Shown: positions 8,086-16,612, numbered from the stretch's first letter. The stretch: DNA of 23,216 nucleotides from Clostridia bacterium (GCA_024404065.1 JAKSQR010000010.1:1-23216), one strand, 5' to 3'. The notes: generated from the letters alone by a model not told the origin. Numbers and translations are program-made.

Positions 8086-8109
8086 CCCGCCCTTTTGGCG
8101 GGATTTTTT
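8086..8109 (+). terminator. Rho-independent terminator after glycerate kinase
   Basis: CCCGCC and GGCGGG form a 6-bp GC stem with a five-base loop, followed by A and six T residues. Confidence 0.9.
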
Positions 8110-8181
8110 ATACGCATACAACACTTATGTTACAGATGCAGGCGTTTTGTATTATTAAATACTATATGTAGTTGTAAATCG

Positions 8182-8211
8182 TTGACTTTTAATAACATAT
8201 TGTGATATATT
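8182..8211 (+). promoter_or_regulatory. Predicted tRNA-Gly promoter
   Basis: TTGACT at 8182-8187, 18-base spacer, TATATT at 8206-8211, ending 17 bases before the tRNA 5' end. The interval 8110-8181 shows nothing else I can assign. Confidence 0.6.
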
Positions 8212-8228
8212 TTACTATGCATTATTAT

Positions 8229-8302
8229 GCAGGGTTAGTATATCGGTAATACGGACGCTTCCCAAGCCTCAGCGGCGGGTTCGACTCCCGTACCCTGCTC
8301 CA
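8229..8302 (+). tRNA. tRNA-Gly (anticodon CCC), CCA encoded
   Basis: A full cloverleaf can be drawn. The acceptor stem GCAGGGT/ACCCTGC pairs perfectly. The D arm is GTAT/ATAC with loop ATCGGTA. The anticodon loop is TTCCCAA with CCC at 8261-8263, the variable region is AGCG, and the T arm is GCGGG/CCCGT with loop TTCGACT. The discriminator is T, usual for bacterial tRNA-Gly, and CCA is encoded. One oddity: the anticodon stem GACGC/GCCTC has a C-C mismatch at 29-41. No strong terminator follows, only a T-rich stretch after 8305. Confidence 0.95.
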
Positions 8303-8396
8303 GAATGTTTTTAAAATTTTTTGTAATTTGATGCAACAGTTTCTTATATAATAAATACTGATATTTGGATAAGAAAGTTATACGGAGGAATAAGGC

Positions 8397-10094
8397 GTGA
8401 AACCCTTCTACAAGGTAAGAGAGTTCAGCGACATAAAAGAGATGCTTGACCAAAGCGCCGAGCTGTATGCCGACAGGGCTGCTTTTGAAATAAAAAAAGG
8501 TAACGAGCATTACGAAATTAAATATTCTCAATATATCGAAGAAATCAACGGATTTATTACAGCACTTGTTGCTGCAGGTATTTCAGATAGCTCCATAGCA
8601 ATCTGCTCAAACAACTGCTATGAATACTGCCTTTCATACATGAGTGCAATCTGCTCCGGTAATGTAATTGTTCCTATTGATAAGGAGCTTCAGATTAACG
8701 ATATCTTAGGCATACTTAAGGTGTCAAAATCCAAGATTTTAATCTGTGATAAGGGCTTCCTCGGCAGAATTGAGATTGATAAGCTCAGCGATTATAGAAT
8801 ACTCTGCATATCAAAGCCTGATGGTATGTATGAGGAGCTTGAGTGCCTTGCTGATTTTGTAAACAGCGGTATAGAGATGAACAAAAACGGCAACGAGCTT
8901 TACAAAAACATAGAGCAGGATGTTGAAAAGCTCTGCACCCTTCTCTTTACATCAGGTACCACAGGTGTTTCAAAGGGCGTTATGCTCTGCCAGAGAAACT
9001 TTATTTTTGAAATCAAGGCTGCAATGGGTGTTGTTAAGATTAAGCCTGAGGATTGCGGTATTTCACTGCTTCCCCTTCACCACACCTTTGAAAGCTCAAT
9101 TATTATTTTCTTTGCCCCATTCTGCGGTGCAAAGGTTACCTTCTGCGAGGGCTTCAAGTATGTTCTTCGCAATATGAAGGAGTTTAACCCCAGCGTATTT
9201 GTTGCTGTTCCCCTTGTGCTTGAAACAGTTCATAAGCGCATTATGAAAAAGATTTCTGAGCGCAAAAACGGTGAGCGCAATTTCAAAATCGGTAAAGCTC
9301 TCTGCAAGGCAGGCAGCAAAATCGGTCTTGACTTAAAGAAGATATTCTTCAGAGAAATTCAGGAGACCTTCGGCGGCAATATGAGGCTTATAATCTGCGG
9401 CGGTGCACCTATTGACCCACAGATTATCAAGGACTTTGACGCTTTTGGTATTCAGGTTATTTTCGGCTATGGTCTTACAGAAACCGCTCCCCTTGCAATC
9501 ATAAATAACGATAAGGTTCGCTCAACCGATTCAATCGGTGTACCCCTTCCCGGTGTTGATGTTAAAATTATTGATGCTGACGAAACAGGCGTAGGCGAAA
9601 TCTGCGTTAAGGGCGGTATGGTTATGATGGGTTACTACGAAAATCCTGAGGCTACTGCTGAAGTAATTGATGAGGATAACTTCTTCCACACAGGTGACCT
9701 TGGCTTTATTGATAAAAAAGGCCATTACCATATTACAGGCCGCTGCAAGAATGTTATTGTTACTGCAAACGGCAAAAATATTTACCCTGAGGAGCTTGAA
9801 TATCACCTTTGCAAATCCAACTTTGTAGCAAATGCTATGGTTGAGGGCAAGGATGACTCAAGAGGCGACCTTCAGGTGCATGCACAAATTTACCCTGACA
9901 AGGCTGAAATTAAAGACTACCTTGATAAGGAGCCCTCAAAGGAAGAAATTGAGGCTATAATTCAGCAGGTTATTGACGGAGTAAATAATGAGGTGCCAGG
10001 CTTTAAGCGTATAAGAAGCTATAAGGTACGTGAAAAAGAATTCAAAATGACCACCTCACAGAAGATTAAGCGAAACGCTAACAAATCCAAATAA
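8397..10094 (+). CDS. Long-chain fatty acid-CoA ligase-like AMP-forming enzyme
   Basis: ANL-superfamily adenylating enzyme of 565 residues that activates a carboxylate, most likely a fatty acid, to an acyl-AMP and then acyl-CoA. Visible motifs in order are the P-loop LLFTSGTTGVSKGVML, LPLHHTFESS, GGAPIDPQII, YGLTETAPL, the hinge block TGDLGFIDKKGHYHITGR, ANGKNIYPEELE, and the C-terminal catalytic lysine in MTTSQKIKRN. The start is GTG at 8397, with GGAGG eight bases upstream. A TATAAT lies at 8347-8352 but no good -35 goes with it. It stands alone between the tRNA and a terminator. Substrate chain length, or whether acyl is passed to CoA or a carrier protein, cannot be told. Confidence 0.88.
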   Translation: MKPFYKVREFSDIKEMLDQSAELYADRAAFEIKKGNEHYEIKYSQYIEEINGFITALVAAGISDSSIAICSNNCYEYCLSYMSAICSGNVIVPIDKELQINDILGILKVSKSKILICDKGFLGRIEIDKLSDYRILCISKPDGMYEELECLADFVNSGIEMNKNGNELYKNIEQDVEKLCTLLFTSGTTGVSKGVMLCQRNFIFEIKAAMGVVKIKPEDCGISLLPLHHTFESSIIIFFAPFCGAKVTFCEGFKYVLRNMKEFNPSVFVAVPLVLETVHKRIMKKISERKNGERNFKIGKALCKAGSKIGLDLKKIFFREIQETFGGNMRLIICGGAPIDPQIIKDFDAFGIQVIFGYGLTETAPLAIINNDKVRSTDSIGVPLPGVDVKIIDADETGVGEICVKGGMVMMGYYENPEATAEVIDEDNFFHTGDLGFIDKKGHYHITGRCKNVIVTANGKNIYPEELEYHLCKSNFVANAMVEGKDDSRGDLQVHAQIYPDKAEIKDYLDKEPSKEEIEAIIQQVIDGVNNEVPGFKRIRSYKVREKEFKMTTSQKIKRNANKSK

Positions 10095-10102
10095 TACAAG
10101 CT

Positions 10103-10130
10103 GCCATCTGATTTTCAGGTGGCATTTTTC
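10103..10130 (+). terminator. Terminator after the acyl-CoA ligase gene
   Basis: GCCATCTGA pairs with TCAGGTGGC (one G-T wobble) over a three-base loop, followed by ATTTTTCTTT. Confidence 0.85.
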
Positions 10131-10217
10131 TTTGTAAAAACAGTAATTCAGGTAATAATTTATAAATTGTTTACAAAATAACAAGGATTGTCTCAATAAT
10201 TTTTTTATAAATAATAC

Positions 10218-10246
10218 TTAACATTTTTATTATAAAGTGATATAAT
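10218..10246 (+). promoter_or_regulatory. Promoter of the LCP-family gene
   Basis: TTAACA at 10218-10223, 17-base spacer, TATAAT at 10241-10246. About 70 bases of leader follow, with a small UCGGA/UCCGG hairpin near 10275 and no further recognisable element. Confidence 0.72.
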
Positions 10247-10324
10247 ATGCCCCACGTGATTATATAAATATCTGTCGGATTTTTTCCGGATTTAATAAAA
10301 CAAAGGTGGTGCTTTCTGTTTTTT

Positions 10325-11662
10325 ATGAAAAACGGTAAGAGAAAACTTAAAGCTCTCCTCAGCATTCTTATCTGCCTTATACTTGTATTTGCAGCAATTC
10401 TTGGTGCAAAGGCACGTGAATTTCTTTCACTGATTGATTATAACGATGGTAAGATTGATAACGGAGATGCTTCAATCAAAATAGAATCAACTATGGCTGA
10501 TGAAGAGGATATGAATTTCCAGACCATCAACGACATTCAGGCTGACTCCATCAAGGACCTTGTTAAAACATGGGCTACAAACGGTGGCGAAAAGCTTCAG
10601 AGCAAATCTGTAATCAATGTTCTTCTCATCGGTGAGGATAACGATGACGGCTCACACCGCTCTGACTCTATGATTCTTGCATCAGTAAACACCAAAACAC
10701 AGACCATTACCCTCTGCTCATTCCTTCGTGACTCCTACACTTATATGGAGATTAACGGCTCAGAGCGTTATGACAAAACCAACCACGCTTACTGCTGGGC
10801 AGGTGCTGCAAAGGTAATGGAAATCCTTTCCAACAACTATAAAATCAACATTGACCACTTTGTTTCAATAGATTTCAAATCCTTTGAAAAGGTTATTGAT
10901 TTGCTTGGAGGTGTTACAGTACCCGTTACTGAGAGCGAAGCAAACTATATGAACCGTACCACAAAGATTAAGGGCTTTGAAGCTGGCGACAGTGTTACAC
11001 TTGACGGCAAGCACGCACTTGTTTACTCCCGTATCAGAAAGCTTGACAGTGAGGTTGAAAGAACAAGAAGACAGCGTGAGGTTATTGCTTCAGTTGCACA
11101 TAACGTAAAGGCTTCATCAATAAATGAGGTTAATGAGCTTGCTCAGACCTTCCTGCCCTACATTTCAACCAACTATAAAAAGACCGAAATTCTCTCCCTT
11201 GCAAGCAAGGCATTAAGTGAAGGCTGGTTTAACTACACAATCAAGGGTATGGTTGAGCCTTCAGAGGACCTTCGCACAGGCGTAAGAGGCTTCCGCACCT
11301 ACACAGGCAACCTTGATGTATGGATTGTAGACTACGTAAGGGCTGCTCAGGAGGTTCAGAACGCTCTTTACGGCACTACTAATATAGAAATAGGACCTGA
11401 TCATAAGTCACCTACCTACTATATGAATGGTAACTACTCTTATGATTATGAGGATAACGATGGCGAAACCTCACGTTACTCATATTCAGGCGACTCTATT
11501 TTTGGCAATCTTCCCTCTTACTCAAATCCCTTTACAAGAGATACTGAGCGCTCATCCACAAGCTTTGCAGACAGGCTCTCCTCAAGGCAGGAGCAATTTA
11601 CTGCAAACAGGGAAGAAACTACAAGGCAAAGCTATTTCCCAGACTCATCTGACGATGAATAA
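10325..11662 (+). CDS. LytR-CpsA-Psr (LCP) family cell-wall glycopolymer ligase
   Basis: Membrane-anchored enzyme that transfers glycopolymers such as teichoic acids or capsule from lipid carriers to peptidoglycan, acting outside the membrane; 445 residues. A basic N-terminus precedes a transmembrane helix at about residues 9-28. The LCP domain begins at NVLLIGEDNDDGSHRSDSM, with the conserved aspartates and arginine, continues through SFLRDSY and DHFVSIDFKSFEKVIDLLGG, and ends with VYSRIRKLDSEVERTRRQREV, which carries the active-site arginines. The last 80 residues or so are Ser/Tyr/Asp/Arg-rich and probably disordered. The ATG at 10325 has only a distant AAAGGTGG site (15 bases), but no better in-frame start exists. 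It is monocistronic. Confidence 0.92.
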   Translation: MKNGKRKLKALLSILICLILVFAAILGAKAREFLSLIDYNDGKIDNGDASIKIESTMADEEDMNFQTINDIQADSIKDLVKTWATNGGEKLQSKSVINVLLIGEDNDDGSHRSDSMILASVNTKTQTITLCSFLRDSYTYMEINGSERYDKTNHAYCWAGAAKVMEILSNNYKINIDHFVSIDFKSFEKVIDLLGGVTVPVTESEANYMNRTTKIKGFEAGDSVTLDGKHALVYSRIRKLDSEVERTRRQREVIASVAHNVKASSINEVNELAQTFLPYISTNYKKTEILSLASKALSEGWFNYTIKGMVEPSEDLRTGVRGFRTYTGNLDVWIVDYVRAAQEVQNALYGTTNIEIGPDHKSPTYYMNGNYSYDYEDNDGETSRYSYSGDSIFGNLPSYSNPFTRDTERSSTSFADRLSSRQEQFTANREETTRQSYFPDSSDDE

Positions 11663-11667
11663 ACACT

Positions 11668-11699
11668 AAGCTGCATCACATGGTGCAGCTTTATTTTTT
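11668..11699 (+). terminator. Terminator after the LCP gene
   Basis: AAGCTGCA and TGCAGCTT form an 8-bp stem followed by TATTTTTT. Confidence 0.87.
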
Positions 11700-11706
11700 A
11701 TAAATA

Positions 11707-11735
11707 TTGAATTTAACCTGCTCTTTATGTATTAT
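11707..11735 (+). promoter_or_regulatory. Predicted promoter of the SurA-N-like gene
   Basis: TTGAAT at 11707-11712, 17-base spacer, TATTAT at 11730-11735. The predicted start near 11742 lies downstream of the ATG at 11727, supporting the later start codon. Confidence 0.5.
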
Positions 11736-11765
11736 TGTTTTATAAAGCAATCAGGAGTGAATGTA

Positions 11766-12374
11766 ATGAATAAAAAAGTTATAATTTCAATTGTTGGAGT
11801 AATACTTGTTTGTTTGCTTATTTTCATTATAAGTGTATCAAAGCCTGAAAAAGTAAAGGAAACCCCCTCAGAAATTTTTACTGAGGCACTTACTGATACT
11901 ACAAGAGAACGTTTTACTGTAACAGTAAACGGAGATGTAATCAGCCCTGAGGAGATTGAATATTTTACAAAACGAAACAGAGAAAAGGTTATGAATGACT
12001 ATGCTTCAAGGTATGATATTTCAGGTGTGGAAAACTTCTGGTATAGCCGTTTTGATGGTGTAATACCTGAGGATACCCTTTACGACATCTGCCTTGAAAA
12101 TGCTGTACAGTATAAAGTTGCTTTTCAGCTTATGAAGGAAAATGGCATTTACGATACCACAAGCTATGCTGATTTTTATAAGATGGCTCAGGAGTATAAT
12201 AAAAACAATGAAGGTAAGAATGTTACCTCAGGCTTAAGCCGTATAGATATGGATAATTTCTACACATACTACTTCAGCTCAGGCAAAGCAAAGCTTGAAA
12301 AAATATTAGATACCCTTGATATCGACAGCTACATAAATGATAAAATCAATGAGGCAGAAATAATAAACCGATAA
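11766..12374 (+). CDS. Membrane-anchored SurA/PrsA-N-like protein without PPIase domain
   Basis: Protein of 202 residues, with start ATG at 11766 placed eight bases after AGGAG; the longer frame from 11727 lacks a ribosome site. Residues 5-23 form one transmembrane helix after MNKK, so the rest is probably extracytoplasmic. The segment TVNGDVISPEEIEYFTKRN at about residues 56-74 resembles the start of the SurA/PrsA/trigger-factor-like chaperone N domain. The remainder is helical, Tyr/Asn/Asp-rich and cysteine-free, ending near DINDKINEAE-type helices. No parvulin or FKBP domain follows, so it would be a chaperone-like or scaffold protein rather than an isomerase. It lies between the wall-polymer ligase gene and glyA with its own promoter. 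The function is not known from sequence. Confidence 0.65.
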   Translation: MNKKVIISIVGVILVCLLIFIISVSKPEKVKETPSEIFTEALTDTTRERFTVTVNGDVISPEEIEYFTKRNREKVMNDYASRYDISGVENFWYSRFDGVIPEDTLYDICLENAVQYKVAFQLMKENGIYDTTSYADFYKMAQEYNKNNEGKNVTSGLSRIDMDNFYTYYFSSGKAKLEKILDTLDIDSYINDKINEAEIINR

Positions 12375-12388
12375 TACTTTAGTAATCA

Positions 12389-12423
12389 TATATGTATATT
12401 ATTAACTATATGTGTATATTATT
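12389..12423 (+). repeat. Two imperfect direct repeats upstream of the glyA promoter
   Basis: TATATGTATATTATT at 12389-12403 and TATATGTGTATATTATT at 12407-12423, about two helical turns apart, ending just before the glyA -35. They could be activator or repressor sites, or simply AT-rich drift. Confidence 0.4.
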
Positions 12424-12424
12424 C

Positions 12425-12454
12425 TTGACACTATATATAGTTATATGATATATT
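12425..12454 (+). promoter_or_regulatory. glyA promoter
   Basis: TTGACA at 12425-12430, 18-base spacer containing the palindrome CTATATATAG, then TATATT at 12449-12454. The leader of about 30 bases is too short to hold a glycine or SAM riboswitch. Confidence 0.7.
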
Positions 12455-12490
12455 CTATTACATAATTTTTCAGAAAGGCAGGTAATACCA

Positions 12491-13741
12491 ATGTATAATG
12501 ATTACCTTGATACAATAGCTTTTGTAAAGAAGTATGACGCTGAAGTTGCTGACGCTATGGAGCTTGAAATCGGCAGACAGAGAAACAACCTTGAGCTCAT
12601 CGCTTCTGAAAACATCGTTTCCCCCGCAGTTATGGCTGCTATGGGCAGTGTTCTTACAAACAAATATGCTGAGGGCTACCCCGGAAAGAGATATTACGGT
12701 GGCTGTCAGTATGTTGATATCGTAGAGAATATCGCAATTGAAAGAGCTAAGGAGCTTTTTGGTGCTGAGGCTGCTAACGTTCAGGCTCACTCAGGCGCAC
12801 AGGCAAATATGGCTGCTTACGCTGCAATTATACAGCCCGGCGATACCGTACTTGGCATGAGCCTTGCACATGGCGGTCACCTTACTCACGGCTCACCTGT
12901 AAATGCAAGTGGTAAGCTCTATAACTTTATCGCTTACGGCGTAAATGATGACGGCTTTATTGACTATGATGAGCTTGAAAAGATTGCTAAGGAAAATAAT
13001 CCTAAGCTTATCGTTGCAGGTGCATCTGCTTACCCCAGAACAATAGATTTTGAAAGAATCGGCGCTATTGCAAAATCAGTAGGCGCATACTTTATGGTAG
13101 ATATGGCTCACATTGCAGGTCTTGTAGCTGCAGGCCTTCATCCATCACCCGTACCCTATGCTGATATCGTAACTACTACCACTCACAAGACTCTTCGTGG
13201 TCCCAGAGGCGGTCTTATCCTTTGCAAGGAAGAGCTTCTTCCCGCAATCAATAAGGCTATCTTCCCCGGCAATCAGGGTGGTCCCCTTATGCACATTATT
13301 GCTGCTAAGGCAGTTTGCTTCGGTGAAGCACTTAAGCCCGAATTCAAAGAGTATCAGGCAGGCATTATGGCTAACTGTAAGGCTCTTGCTGATGGTCTTA
13401 CCAAGAGAGGCATTAACCTTGTTTCAGGTGGCACAGATAACCACCTCTGCCTTGTTGACCTTCGTGGCACAGGCGTTACAGGTAAAGAGCTTGAGCACAG
13501 AATGGATGCTGTTCACATCACAGCTAACAAAAATGCTGTTCCTAATGACCCTGAGAAGCCCTTCGTAACAAGCGGTGTTCGTCTTGGTACTGCTGCTGTT
13601 ACTACAAGAGGTCTTAAGGAAGAGGATATGGATATTATTGCTGAGTGCATTGCTCTCTGCGTTACTGACTTTGAAGCTAACGAAGAGAAGATGAACAAGA
13701 TGGTTGCTGACCTCTGCGCAAAATATCCCCTTTACGAATAA
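12491..13741 (+). CDS. glyA: Serine hydroxymethyltransferase
   Basis: PLP enzyme that converts serine and tetrahydrofolate to glycine and 5,10-methylene-tetrahydrofolate. At 416 residues it is full length. Motifs include [52 protein letters not shown] and the PLP-lysine segment [14 protein letters not shown] with K233. The start MYNDYL at 12491 has only a modest AAAGG/GCAGG ribosome site upstream, but the N-terminus fits the family. It is monocistronic, with its own promoter and a strong terminator. Confidence 0.97.
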   Translation: MYNDYLDTIAFVKKYDAEVADAMELEIGRQRNNLELIASENIVSPAVMAAMGSVLTNKYAEGYPGKRYYGGCQYVDIVENIAIERAKELFGAEAANVQAHSGAQANMAAYAAIIQPGDTVLGMSLAHGGHLTHGSPVNASGKLYNFIAYGVNDDGFIDYDELEKIAKENNPKLIVAGASAYPRTIDFERIGAIAKSVGAYFMVDMAHIAGLVAAGLHPSPVPYADIVTTTTHKTLRGPRGGLILCKEELLPAINKAIFPGNQGGPLMHIIAAKAVCFGEALKPEFKEYQAGIMANCKALADGLTKRGINLVSGGTDNHLCLVDLRGTGVTGKELEHRMDAVHITANKNAVPNDPEKPFVTSGVRLGTAAVTTRGLKEEDMDIIAECIALCVTDFEANEEKMNKMVADLCAKYPLYE

Positions 13742-13754
13742 TCTATAAATAGTT

Positions 13755-13791
13755 ATCCCCTCTCAGTTTAATGCTGAGAGGGGATTTTTTT
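13755..13791 (+). terminator. glyA terminator, possibly shared by the convergent coaBC
   Basis: Perfect 12-bp stem ATCCCCTCTCAG/CTGAGAGGGGAT with a seven-base loop, followed by seven T residues on the plus strand. On the minus strand the same hairpin sits 13 bases after the coaBC stop but is followed by a poorer U-run. Confidence 0.93.
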
Positions 13792-13797
13792 GCTTTG

Positions 13798-14985
13798 TTA
13801 TTTTATAATTTCGTCAAGTATTACATTTGCCACATCAGATTTACTCATAAGCTCAAGCTGAGTTTCGCTGTCAGGTGTGATAAGTGTAACTACATTTGTA
13901 TCTGTGCCGAAGCCTGCGCCCTCAGTTTTAATACTGTTGGCAACAATCATATCAAGGTTTTTCTTTTTAAGCTTTGCTTTTGCATTCTCAATAAGATTCT
14001 CTGTTTCCATAGCAAAGCCGCAAAGGTAAAGACCTTCTTTTTTATTCTGACCTATTGTGCCTAATATATCCTGAGTGCGGCTGAGCTGAATGCTCATATC
14101 GTCATCACTCTTTTTAACCTTTTCATCATAGGTTACTGCTGGCTTATAATCTGCAACAGCGGCAGCCATTATAATAACATCCTGCTCATTACTGCGGCTG
14201 ATTACTGCATTTGCCATATCCTCTGCAGATACTATGGGCACATAGCTTACGCCATAAGGAGCTTTAAGGCTGACAACACCTGAAACAAGGGTAACCTCTG
14301 CTCCCCTTCTGCGTGCTTCAGTTGCAATGGCATAGCCCATTTTACCTGATGAATGGTTTGTAATATATCTTACGGGGTCAATTTTTTCCTGAGTTGGTCC
14401 TGCGGTTACAAGCACCTTTTTGCCCTGTAAATCCTTTACTGTGAGGGCGTCCTCAATACGCTCCATAAGCTCCTCAGGCTCTGCCATTTTGCCGTCACCT
14501 GTATCACCGCAGGCAAGGTAACCATTGGCAGGGTTTATTATTTCAAAGCCGTATTTTACAAGAGTTTTAATATTATCCTGAGTGATTGGATTTTTATACA
14601 TACGGGTATTCATTGCAGGAGCTACAAGCTTGGGGCAATCGCAGGCAAGCAGGGTTGTTGTCAGCATATCATCTGCAATGCCGTGAGCTGCCTTTGCAAT
14701 TATATCGGCTGAAGCGGGAGCAATAAGAAATACATCCGCAAGCTTTGCAAGTGATACATGCTCCACATTAAACTGAAAATTGCGGTCAAAGGTATCCACA
14801 AGGCACTTTGTACCTGTAAGTGTTTCGTAAGTAATGGGGTTTACAAAGTTAAGGGCATTCTTAGTCATAATAACAGTAATATTTGCCCCTCGTTTTTTAA
14901 GGGATGAGCAGAGAGTGGCAATTTTATATGCCGCAATACTGCCTGTAACACCTATTACTATGTTTTTATCTTTTAATCTGTCCAT
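13798..14985 (-). CDS. coaBC: Bifunctional CoaBC (PPC synthetase/decarboxylase)
   Basis: Converts 4'-phosphopantothenate plus cysteine to 4'-phosphopantetheine in coenzyme A synthesis. Its 395 residues are in two parts. The N-terminal FMN-dependent decarboxylase (CoaC) has GVTGSIAAYK, catalytic H76 in NVEHVSLAK, PAMNTRMY (N126) and the substrate-flap C159 in LACGDTGDGKMAE. The C-terminal CTP-dependent synthetase (CoaB, from about residue 185) has VTAGPTQEKIDPVR, N210 in YITNHSSGKMG, and AAAVADYKP. The ATG is four bases after the coaX stop, and its ribosome site lies inside the end of coaX, so translation is probably coupled. Confidence 0.96.
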   Translation of the reverse strand: MDRLKDKNIVIGVTGSIAAYKIATLCSSLKKRGANITVIMTKNALNFVNPITYETLTGTKCLVDTFDRNFQFNVEHVSLAKLADVFLIAPASADIIAKAAHGIADDMLTTTLLACDCPKLVAPAMNTRMYKNPITQDNIKTLVKYGFEIINPANGYLACGDTGDGKMAEPEELMERIEDALTVKDLQGKKVLVTAGPTQEKIDPVRYITNHSSGKMGYAIATEARRRGAEVTLVSGVVSLKAPYGVSYVPIVSAEDMANAVISRSNEQDVIIMAAAVADYKPAVTYDEKVKKSDDDMSIQLSRTQDILGTIGQNKKEGLYLCGFAMETENLIENAKAKLKKKNLDMIVANSIKTEGAGFGTDTNVVTLITPDSETQLELMSKSDVANVILDEIIK

Positions 14986-14989
14986 ATTA

Positions 14990-15760
14990 TCACTCTTCTG
15001 TATTTTTATCGTAAATATACTTAAGACCTCTGAGAAGCATATACTCGTCCATTATGATTTCATGCTTACAGTTGGGTATAATGCAGGGTACTAAGCCGCC
15101 TGTTGCAACTACCTTTGCCTCATAGCCAAGCTCCTCAAACATACGGTCAATAATGCCGTCAATGGATGCTGCCTGACCTATGATAATACCGCTCTTCATA
15201 CAGTCAACAGTATTTTTGCCTATTATCTTTTTGGGAGCTTCAAGGGAGATACGTGGAAGCTGAGAGGTTTTGGTTACAAGGGAATCAAGTGATGACCTTA
15301 CACCGGGTATAATCATACCACCCACAAAGTTTTTATTTTTATCAAGTACGGTTACTGTGGTAGCTGTGCCCATATCAATCATAATAAGGGGTGCGCCGTA
15401 ATCGTGAAGACCTGCCACAGCACCTACAATTAAGTCTGAGCCTGCTGATGATGGGTTATCAATGGCAATATTTATGCCTGTTTTTACGCCGGGACCTACA
15501 AGCAGAGGCTTAACACCTGTGTACATATCAATTGCGTTTATAAGTGTCTGATTAATAGGAGGTACAACAGAGGAAATAATTGCACCGCTTATCTGGGCTT
15601 TATCAACATTATGTAAATTCAGAATTGCCTGAAAAAGCACTACATACTCAAGGTCGGTTTTGGAGGTATCTGTTTTGATTCTTTCAGCAAAAAGGACCTG
15701 GTCACCATCCATAACACCTGCCACAATATTTGTGTTGCCTACATCAACTGTTAAAAGCAT
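14990..15760 (-). CDS. coaX: Type III pantothenate kinase
   Basis: Phosphorylates pantothenate, the first step of coenzyme A synthesis; type III enzymes are not feedback-inhibited by CoA. It has 256 residues. Visible ASKHA-fold blocks are DVGNTNIVAGV (phosphate 1, D6), ISSVVPP, GPGVKTGI, IMIDMGTATTV (phosphate 2) and GGMIIPG, all typical of CoaX. The start ATG follows CAGGTGATATT and is 17 bases from the S-component stop, as the middle gene of a three-gene unit. Confidence 0.96.
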   Translation of the reverse strand: MLLTVDVGNTNIVAGVMDGDQVLFAERIKTDTSKTDLEYVVLFQAILNLHNVDKAQISGAIISSVVPPINQTLINAIDMYTGVKPLLVGPGVKTGINIAIDNPSSAGSDLIVGAVAGLHDYGAPLIMIDMGTATTVTVLDKNKNFVGGMIIPGVRSSLDSLVTKTSQLPRISLEAPKKIIGKNTVDCMKSGIIIGQAASIDGIIDRMFEELGYEAKVVATGGLVPCIIPNCKHEIIMDEYMLLRGLKYIYDKNTEE

Positions 15761-15777
15761 AATATCACCTGAAAAAA

Positions 15778-16422
15778 TTATTTTTTGCTGCCTTTTGACA
15801 TACCCTTAACTGCCTTTGAAACTGCAAGGGCAACGCTGCCGCCTAAAATACAGCCTGTTACTGCCTCAATAACGCCCTGTACACCTACAAGTAAAATTAC
15901 AAACATAAATGGGTTTGCAGCACCCTTATCTGCAGCTAAGCCCTGTACGTAATCACTATTCCAGAAGAAAGCAATAAGGCTGCTCATAAAGAGGAGTGTG
16001 TTAAGAAGTGGACAGCAGATAGCTGAGATATAGTATGCGGGAATTTTAAGAGGCTTAATCTTTGATAAGCCTGCAAATATAAGACCTACAAGTAAGCCCT
16101 CAAGTAATCTTGGTACAATAGCTGTAAAGAGTGCGCCGAAAGGCATTACCTGGAAAAGTACGCCCATCATACCAACGCCCTTGATAGCATTGTAGCTGCT
16201 TGTAAGACCAAAAACGCCGCCGCAAACAAGACCGCCTACAGGTCCAAGAAGGATGGCGGCTAAAGCGACGGGTATAGTTACCAGTGAAACAGACAAAAAG
16301 GGTGTGTGAATTGTGCCTAAGGGTGTAAGACCCATAAGCAGGGTAAGAGCTATAAGCATAGCAAGCTGAGCTATGTATAAGTTCTTTTCAAAGCGGGTTT
16401 TGTTTGTTGTTACGTTATTCAT
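15778..16422 (-). CDS. ECF transporter S component, probably pantothenate (PanT-like)
   Basis: Integral membrane protein of 214 residues with about six hydrophobic segments. Near the N-terminus is YIAQLAMLIALTLLMGLTPLG, followed by an ILLGPVGGLVCGGVFGLTS segment. Both are typical of energy-coupling-factor substrate-binding (S) subunits of the group II type, which share an EcfA/A'/T module encoded elsewhere. Direct linkage to coaX and coaBC makes pantothenate the most likely substrate; this is inference from context, and folate, riboflavin or other vitamins cannot be excluded by sequence alone. AGGAG lies six bases before ATG 16422. The gene is preceded by a long leader. Confidence 0.82.
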   Translation of the reverse strand: MNNVTTNKTRFEKNLYIAQLAMLIALTLLMGLTPLGTIHTPFLSVSLVTIPVALAAILLGPVGGLVCGGVFGLTSSYNAIKGVGMMGVLFQVMPFGALFTAIVPRLLEGLLVGLIFAGLSKIKPLKIPAYYISAICCPLLNTLLFMSSLIAFFWNSDYVQGLAADKGAANPFMFVILLVGVQGVIEAVTGCILGGSVALAVSKAVKGMSKGSKK

Positions 16423-16612
16423 TTTTTACTCCTTTCCCTGATAAAACGCATTTAGCTGCTTTTCAGGTACGAATATTTAAGCATATTCACAAAGGAGCTC
16501 CTGCCCTTCATTCTGCCCGTAACTCAATAGCTGTAATATCAGCTTTGAAGGCTTATGTAAGGCTCAATTTACTGTTTTAAAGGATGTATTTCCCCTTCGG
16601 AATAATACTCAC
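16423..16612 (-). promoter_or_regulatory. Unassigned structured leader of the S component-coaX-coaBC unit
   Basis: About 190 bases between the predicted transcription start and ATG. On the minus strand I see: a nearly 10-bp hairpin at the 5' end (GTATTATTCC paired with GGGGAAATAC, one mismatch); AGCTG/CAGCT with a six-base loop; the palindrome AGGAGCTCCT; GAATAT/ATATTC; and a final CCTGA/TCAGG stem ending just before the ribosome site. It matches no riboswitch class that I recognise. It contains no convincing small coding frame. Confidence 0.5.

Noticed and set aside
12375..12490. Glycine or SAM riboswitch before glyA
   Set aside because: The predicted leader is only about 30 bases long and has none of the conserved elements.
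16423..16612. THF, TPP, FMN, cobalamin or Pan-motif riboswitch in the leader of the S component gene
   Set aside because: An ACCTGA stretch recalls TPP but the CTGAGA partner and remaining core are absent. No conserved core of the other classes could be found by eye.
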